This document shows positions 57,195 through 64,000 of a DNA stretch of 64,000 nucleotides, piece by piece. Below the pieces are notes generated by a model. It worked only from the letters and a program-made list of their open reading frames with translations. It did not search any database and was not told where the DNA came from. Every line of letters starts with the position of its first letter. Within the stretch, counting starts at the first letter, position 1. The position numbers and the translations under genes are program-made. Origin of the DNA: Blakeslea trispora (lineage: Eukaryota; Mucoromycota; Mucoromycetes; Mucorales; Choanephoraceae); NCBI GenBank assembly GCA_025331445.1, contig JAIWNE010000142.1, positions 1-64,000 of the forward strand. The letters are read 5' to 3'.

Positions 57195-57520
57195 TGCCTG
57201 AAACAATTCTCCCAAAATAGCCTGACCCCCAACTTCCTAATTAGCATGCTTTTTGCATGAAATACTCATTGTTTGTCCCCCATTTTAGAACATGGCAATT
57301 TCGCACTCATGCATGACTTTTTATTTCTTTTGTTTTTTAATATTTCTACTAAAAAGCAGCTTGTCTGATATTTTTTTGGCACTTAGAATTTATTTTAAAA
57401 AAATTCGATGGATGAAAATAGCATGCACTTGGTCAACCTTTCCAATCTGCTTCAAACTTTTAACTAAACAACCTTGAACATGTAGGAGTACAATGAACTA
57501 AAAAAATCGAATCGTTTATT
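57195..57520 (-). repeat. Repeat R2, copy 2
   Basis: Reverse complement of 25918-26260 with roughly 85-90% identity by eye. It ends about 80 bp before the remaining 5' part of transposase A2. Confidence 0.85.
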
Positions 57521-57599
57521 TACTAAATCCATCAAATCTGCTCTCCAAAACTTATCGTTTGGGCCAAACTACCACAAATTAAATTTTCTTGCGCTGTAG

Positions 57600-59742
57600 T
57601 GTTCTCTTATGGCACGACTACTTTTGAATCTGTTCCAGTTGAAAGTGCTAATCAAGAAGGTATGTCTATATTCTTCGCTTGTTTCATTTATCAGTAAAAT
57701 TAATACTTCGATTTATTTATAGGTCCTTCATACAATTATCCTCGCAACACCAATCGCTTCTCTTTTGTTTGCTATGGTTGTTTTATTGCGCAAGAACCAA
57801 TTGAACGATGCTTCTTGTGAGGCTGTCATGCTTTTCTCTAACATGGTTCGTTGTTTGACTGACGAAAAGTATCGCTTTCCTAAGTCTGTTGCTACTTTTG
57901 ACATCTGGTGTCAATCCGCTCGCCCTTTCGAATCCAGTGTAAAAGAATATGCTAGCTGCGTTACCTGTCATGCTATTCATCCATACAGCACCGAAGAAGA
58001 ACAAGCAAATGTTCAGCAAAAGATATCATGCTTCGACAAAGGCATTTTTTTGGGCTCTTCTCTCTGTCAACAAGATCTTTTGGCAAGCAACCAGTATGGT
58101 ACACTTGCCCCACTTAGAACCTTTTCGTACAACTCTTTGATCGAAACCCTCAAGATGTTTTTCATGCGTGATGGCTTTGCAAGCAAAATCAGTCTGTGGA
58201 AGGAGCGTCAAGTCTTGCCTGAAATGCTTTCCAACATTTACGATGGTCAAATCTGGAACAAGTTCAAGGTCAAACCCACCGATGATACACCATTCGTTTT
58301 CCAAAGCGACTTCAACTTAATGCCTACATTAAACTGCGACTGGTTTCAAACCTACAAGGACTCCTATATTGTTGGTGCCATTTACCTCACTATCCAAAAT
58401 TTGCCACGCGAGATCAGAAACCTTCGTAGCAACATCATTCTGGTTTGTCTGATAAATGGCCCAAAAGAACCCAAAACTTTTGAAATGAATCATTACCTGC
58501 GTCCCTTGGTCAGAGAGCTAATCCATTTGATGAACGGTGTTGAAATGGGGACCCGAGCTCATGGAAAGCAAGTAGTCAAGGCAGCACTTTCATTGTGCAT
58601 GATGGACTTGCCTGCCCAGCGCAAAGTGGCCGGTTTCACGTCGTTCAACTTTATCAATGCCTGTCTCAAGTGCAAGAAACAGTTTGATCCAATCGTGGCA
58701 GGTGACAAGGCTCGGGACTTTACTAACTTCGACATTGAAAGCCAGGTGAGAAGAACATGCAGCGAGCACAGACAACAAGCACAAGAATGGCTGCAAACTA
58801 GAACAGAAAGTGCCCGCAAAGAAAAAAAAAGACAAAATGGTACCCGTTGGAGTGTTCTCTTGGACTTGCCATACTTCAATCCAATTTGCCATGTCGGTAT
58901 CGACATTATGCACAATCTATTTCTTGGCCTTACAGGGAAAATGGCAAGCATATGGACAGGCGTGTTCACCACGGCTAGTAGAAGATCGTTGCCCAAGCTG
59001 ACACCCGCACACTTAAAGGAGATGCAAGTGATCTTGGAGAGCAAGTTCATCCTTCCTCCCAGCCATGCTGTTTCATCGATTGCAAGAAAAATAACCATTC
59101 GCAATGGTTTCTAAAACCTTAAGGCGGATGAATGGGCTACCTGGTTGTTGGTGTTGTCTCCATACCTCCTTCCCCAGAGTCTTGAAAAGAAGCCTTACGA
59201 ACATTGGATGCTTTTGGTGAAGTCTTCACGAATCCTTCTTTCTCCTTGTTTGTCCCTCTTGGAACTCGATAAGGCACATAATCTGTTGAAGTCTTTCCTG
59301 GTTGGGTTCGAAGAGATTTACCAAGACAAGTTCCTAGTTACAACCAATTTCCATAACGCTCTTCATTTAAAAGAAACAATCTTAGACTACTCTGCCTCTC
59401 CGTCACACTGGTTGTTTAATTTCGAACGATACAATCAAGATTTGAAGACAATCAGAACAAATAGAAAAGACTGCGTCGAGCGTACGTACATCAATAAGTT
59501 CTTGTTGGATGTACACAGCGAAGATTCAGTAAGAGAGCTTATGGATTATATCCCTAAGGAGAACAAACAGCAGGTTGAAGCTTTCTTTCTTGGTGACAAG
59601 TCCTTGAATGAGACGCATGATGCTAGCGATAAGCCCTTTGACCTGTCAAACTTCTATAACTTGTTTACCGGAACCATTGGTGCATATGGTTATGAGCAAC
59701 TCCCTCTAAACACTATATTGTCTCTCAAGTCCAAGATTTCTA
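57600..59742 (+). pseudogene. Transposase A2, 5' half (catalytic domain)
   Basis: A remnant of an upstream exon (ESVPVESANQEG) and an intron with TTTATAG acceptor precede PRN and then PIASLLFAMVVLLRKNQ; some codons between them are missing compared with A1. The catalytic residues are intact: LNCDWF (Asp at 58338-58340), MMDLPAQ, CLKCKK, GIDIMHNLFLGL and WLFNFERYNQDLK. One stop, TAA 59112-59114, interrupts the frame. It ends at TA 59741-59742, where a TA-target transposon is inserted. The rest of the gene is at 54906-55458 on the other strand. Confidence 0.85.
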
Positions 59743-62284
59743 ACGTGCCTCTGAACTTAAAACTACAAAAATATTGTTAATATTCAAAAATCTTCACATA
59801 AAAACTTTCATATATAAAATAAAAAACTGAGTGTATAACTCTGTTGAAAAAACGTTTCTGAACACGATGATCCACTCAGTTTTTGGAATTTCATATAAAA
59901 GTTTTCATGTAAAGGTTTTTGAAAGTTGATCGGCTTTTCAAAATTTAACTGGGGAGATACAGAGGGGACCAAGGAAATGAAACAGGTCAATGTACTGCTA
60001 AAAATTTGAAAGACCGTTATGTATATTTGTGTAACAAATGGAAGCCAATAAAAACTGTGTATAGCAATTTTTGTGTTACCTTCAGATTATGGTGATTATT
60101 TTTAGGAACTGACATCCATATAGCAAAAGTTTTCCTTTATCCGACTTATTATTAACCATGCCCTTCCCAAGCAAAAGAAAAGCAAGATTCAACGCCCAGA
60201 AAAAGGACGCTAAAGGAAAATCTTTGAAAGAAAATGTTCCTGAAGTTATTTCTGAAGAAGTAATTGAAAATCAATGAAGATTGGGAAACTTTGGGTGGTG
60301 AAATGGATATGTCAGCCCTTTCCCGCCTTAGAGATAGTGTATCCTCTGGTGAGAAGAGAAAAATCCACTACACCAAGGACTCAAGAACCACAAAGTGGAG
60401 AAGAAAAGTGGAGTCCAGCAAGGTAGACCCCAAATCTACCTTGTTCAACTTTGGTATCACTGTTGTCGACAGTGATATCCAGGAACAAAATGAAGATGAA
60501 GAGCAGGATGCTGAAAACAAGCTGACCCATCCTCAAAGGGAACTGATCAAAATCAGTAATTGCATCGAGTTGTTGCGTGAGCAGGTGAAGCCTGAAATGA
60601 ACCAGAGAATGGAGGGTAGCTCAGTAAGTTCATACAACCAATGCCGCCTGTACTCTGTTCTCATGTACTTTGAACTTCGTTTGGAAGGAATGAAGATGGG
60701 CAAGGCATCCCAGAGAGTATCTGAACTTTTCTGGCCAAGTTACTCTAAGGATGCTCGCTCAAAAAGCATCATGAATTGGGTAAAGGAATACCTTGAGTAC
60801 AATGATCTCTCCGATCATAGCCAAGGTGTTCACACCAAAAGGCAATCCTTCTTGAGTCACAACGACGTAAAGATGCAAGTTGTTCAATATATGCAGAGAA
60901 CAAAGCCTGCTGAAAGATCGCTTGTGGCCATCAAGGACTTCATTGAATCTGAAGTAATCCCTTCTTCTTTGGGAGTGCCTGGAACTGTTGCCATCTCTAC
61001 CATCAGCAAGTACTTGCATAAATGGGGCTACTCTTATGGCAACAAGAAAGGCCTCTTGTTTGATGAACACGAACGAGAAGATTTGGTGAAGTACTGGTAA
61101 GAATGGGCTCCACGGATGGTAGACTACATGCATAGATCCGAGTTTTACGAAGGAGATCAAGAAGAAAATGTTCTTGAACCAGTTCTTTTGGAGGATGATG
61201 AAAAGGTTGTATTTGTCACTCATGACGAATCAACCTTTTACGCCAACGATGGCAAAAATGACATTTGGAGTTTGGAAGGTGAATCTTTCATCCGCAAAAA
61301 GGGGCCTGGATCCTCCATTATGGTAAGTGAATTCCAGTGCCCCTGTCATGGGACGATGAAGTTGGGTGAATGGATCTCCCGTAAGCTTTTCAAAGCTGGA
61401 GAGAGTAGAGACGGTTGGTGGACTCATAAAGACATGGTCTCTCAGCTGGACTATGTCATTGGGCTGTTCGAAAACTTACATCCTGACTGCCGAGCTGTAT
61501 TTCTGTTTGACAACAGTTCAAACCATGGTGCTTACAGTGATGACGCATTGGTTGTAAGTCGTATGACCCTCAACGAGAAACCATGGTCTCTGACTGATAA
61601 ATATCAGTTCAGAGACACAACCGTCAAACTCTCGACCGGTTAGCTTCTTCATCAGTCATTTTTTATGAGAAAGAAATCTCTTCTCATGACTCAAAAGGTA
61701 GACCCAAAACCAAACGAGTCAGATACTTTAAAGATAAACAGCACATGTATTTCCGAAGCAAACTCTTCTAACATCTTTACAATAACAGGAATTAAACGAA
61801 TCCTTGAAGAACGTGGTCGATGGCTCGGTGACCTTGAAGGCAAGGCGTGGAAGCTTCGTTGTGGTGCCTCTGAGCCAGGTTTGAAGTCTATGTGCTGCGC
61901 TTCCCATTTTCTGGGAAGTAGAGTGGATTTTGCAGCTCAAAAGACTGCTTTACAAGAAGCAGTATAAAATGCTGGCCACATTTTCGAGCTCTGTCCAAAA
62001 TACCACTGCGAGTGCAATTGGATAGAGATGTATTGGGGATTGGCCAAGAGAGAGGCTAGATTGAGATGTGATTACACATTCAAGTCTCTCGAAAAAAACA
62101 TCCTCATGTTTTTGGACAATGCAGGAGATGTCAAGAAAATACGAAGATTTTTCAACGTTGCATGAACTATATCGAAGCATATAGTAAGCACGACGATGGC
62201 AGAGAAATAGCAAAGGAGTTGAAGAAATTTGTAGAAAAAAAGTATTTGTCCCATAGAAAAGTGAGAGCTCCTCAAGACATTTAA
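59743..62284 (+). mobile_element. TA-target DDE transposon, copy 2, one end displaced
   Basis: Left terminus ACGTGCCTCTGAACTTAAAA at 59743, preceded by TA. The expected inverted right end is absent after the gene; it is found at 55459. The element therefore inserted into transposase A2 and was then split by an inversion. Confidence 0.82.
60158..62284 (+). pseudogene. TA-target DDE transposase, copy 2, inactivated
   Basis: MPFPSKRKARFNAQKKD opens the protein. A shift near 60270 leads to a long frame (TKWRRKVESSKVDPKSTLFNFG onward) with an SVLMYFELRLEGMK segment and a helix-turn-helix-like VAISTISKYLHKWGYS. Catalytic motifs: VTHDESTFYAND near 61220, VFLFDNSSNHGAYSDDAL near 61500 and HCECNWIEMYW near 62015. 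TAA at about 61098-61100, TAG near 61641, TAA near 61965 and a shift near 62150 disable it. The N-terminus and DNA-binding region are best preserved in this copy. Confidence 0.82.
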
Positions 62285-62404
62285 AAGTTAAAAAAGAAAA
62301 AAATAAAACACTTGATGATGGATTGCTCTCAATCGTGATTTAATTATGCTGCTCAAAGAAAAGAAATCTCCAAAAAGATTGACAGGTCGTATGATCGATC
62401 CATA

Positions 62405-64000
62405 CAGTGCCTCCAGTCTTAAATCTTATAAACTTTAATTTCTTTTCAAATTTTCCATCATTTAAAATCCCGCTATATTATTAAAAATCCGATAGTAATT
62501 TCCAAAATTTGTGATTTTATTGGGTCCACTTTCACTTTTCTGTGTGATAGGTATCTTTTGTTAACAAATTTCTCTAATTCTAGAGAAATTTTTCGGCCAT
62601 CACTACACTCACTGTATGCTTCAATGTAATCCATACACTTCTGGAAATACTTTCTTATATGAGCTGTATTGCCAGCTGTATCCAGAAAGGTCGACACATT
62701 GGCTTCAAGCGATTTGAAGGTGTAATCACACTTCAAACGGGCTTCTCGCTTGGCATATGACCAATAGTACTCTATCCAGTTACATTCGCAATGATACTTT
62801 GGATAGAGCTCAAAGATGTGACCAGCATCTTCAACAGTTTCCTGCAGTGCGGTTTTTTGAGCCTTGAAGTCTGGGCAACTTTCAAGATAGTGCCTTGCAC
62901 AACACATAGATTGAGCACATGCTGGCTTGCCACAATCCAGCTTCCAGGCTTTGCCTTGCAAATCGCGCCCAAACCACTGGCTTCTTTCTTCCAGGATTTT
63001 TTTTATTCCTATGATTTACCAAGTCAGATTGAGTGCGTAAAATGCCTTAAGCAATTACCTTTGAAGAATCTTTTCTTTAATACCACTGGTCGATTCTTCT
63101 TATCCAACGTGTGGATCTCTTTGTCATAGTAAAATGACTGATTCAGCGTATCGCCGTTAGCCAAAGTAACTAAAGTATCTTTGAACTGATACTTTAGCCT
63201 TTCACTCCATTCTTTTTCGTTGAGCGTCATTCTAGACGCAACCAAAGCATCATCAGCAATGCACCATGATTGGAACTGTTGTCAAATAGGAAGACAGCAG
63301 TACAATCAGGATGCAAGCTCTCGAAAAGCCCTATGGCATCCTCCTTGAGCTGATTTACCATATGTGCGGAAGTCCACCACCCTTCCCTACTGTCTCCTGC
63401 TTTGAAGTAGGTTCTTGAGGACCATCTCATCTGCTTCATAGTTCCATGGCATGGGCACTGGAACTCGCTTACCATGATTGACGAGCCCATGGACTTCTTG
63501 CGGATGTAGTTTTCATCCTCTTGCAACCACAATACTTCTTTTCCTAATTGTAGATACAGAAATGATTAGTAGATGAGCATCAAAGATCTAAACGTACTTA
63601 CCGTCATTTGCATAAAAAGTGCATTCGTCATGAGTAACGAACACAATCTTGCTTTCACCCTCATTCAGCTTTGGCTCAAGGATAGCCTCTTGCTTCTCTC
63701 CAGAGTAAAAGTCTGATCTCCTCATATAGTTAATCATTCGCTTTGACCATTCATTTCTGTAGGCAACTACATCTTCTCTTTCGTGGCCATCGAAATACAC
63801 TGTCTTTTTGTTCTTTCGATAGCTGTAACCCCATTCAACCATATAGTTTGCAATGGTTGAAATGGGGATACAGCTCTTCACACCCAAGACAGAAGGAACT
63901 GCTTCTTCATCAATGTACTTCTTCAGTACAACGAGAGATCGCTCAGCAGGAGGCATTTGCTTGATCTTCTCAAGGATCATCAACTTCACATCTGAGTCAC
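62405..64000 (-). mobile_element. TA-target DDE transposon, copy 3, runs off the window
   Basis: Its 3' terminus CAGTGCCTCCAGTCTTAAAT starts at 62405 after TA (62403-62404), close to the ends of copies 1 and 2. The gene is on the minus strand and its 5' part lies beyond the window. It is tail to tail with copy 2. Confidence 0.8.
62473..64000 (-). pseudogene. TA-target DDE transposase, copy 3, partial, one frameshift
   Basis: Exons 63602 to beyond 64000, 63059-63543 and 62473-63008, with introns of about 50-58 nt (GTAAGT/ATTAG and GTAATT/ATAG). Motifs: VTHDECTFYANDG before intron 1, WWTSAHMVNQLK, VFLFDNSSNHG, GIKKILEER after intron 2, CCARHYLES and HCECNWIEYYW with YAKREARLKCDY. All three acidic residues are intact. 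The only damage seen is a one-base shift just after NHG (about 63262). It is the best-preserved catalytic part among the three copies. Confidence 0.82.

Overview
The window looks like a piece of a repeat-rich genome from an early-diverging fungus, most likely Mucoromycota. The evidence is strongly AT-rich DNA, short spliceosomal introns of about 40 to 80 bases with GTAAGT/TAG borders, and transposon families familiar from such fungi: Plavaka/tnp2-like transposases, a Crypton with a GCR1-type C-terminus, a Helitron, a Tc1 element and a LINE. I see no rRNA, tRNA or CRISPR array, and almost no ordinary host genes.

Layout. 1-4830 is a degraded LINE with two ORFs. 5484-14560 holds repeat fragments and the first copy (A1) of a two-gene DNA transposon. 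14926-19213 is a decayed Helitron on the minus strand, and just upstream of it is an intact three-exon gene (19593-20503). 21126-22943 is an intact seven-exon gene of unknown function. 22944-29130 is an AT-rich stretch with repeats but no gene I can support. 29211-31848 is a Crypton tyrosine recombinase pseudogene. 33466-36366 is an intact 966-codon zinc-finger DDE transposase-like gene. 36639-37538 is a broken retrotransposon gag. 40849-43500 is a complete but dead TA-target DNA transposon. 45516-50587 is copy B of the two-gene element. 53406-62284 is copy A2 of that element, split by a second TA-target transposon, inverted, and carrying a Tc1 element at the breakpoint. 62405-64000 is a third TA-target transposon that runs off the window.

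Main result. Three loci (A1, B, A2) show the same pairing: a tnp2/Plavaka-like transposase gene facing, tail to tail, a small four-exon companion gene. The companion proteins share domain order and intron positions but match nothing I can name. In A1 the companion is intact (293 aa) beside a dead transposase; in B it is also nearly intact. This suggests an element that needs a transposase plus a dedicated nuclear, probably DNA-binding partner. Pyrimidine-rich tandem repeats follow the stop codons of the transposases and also of the unrelated Crypton recombinase.

Limits. Everything rests on reading motifs and frames by eye. Splice sites and element borders are inferred except where target duplications and inverted repeats are stated. 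No database comparison was possible.
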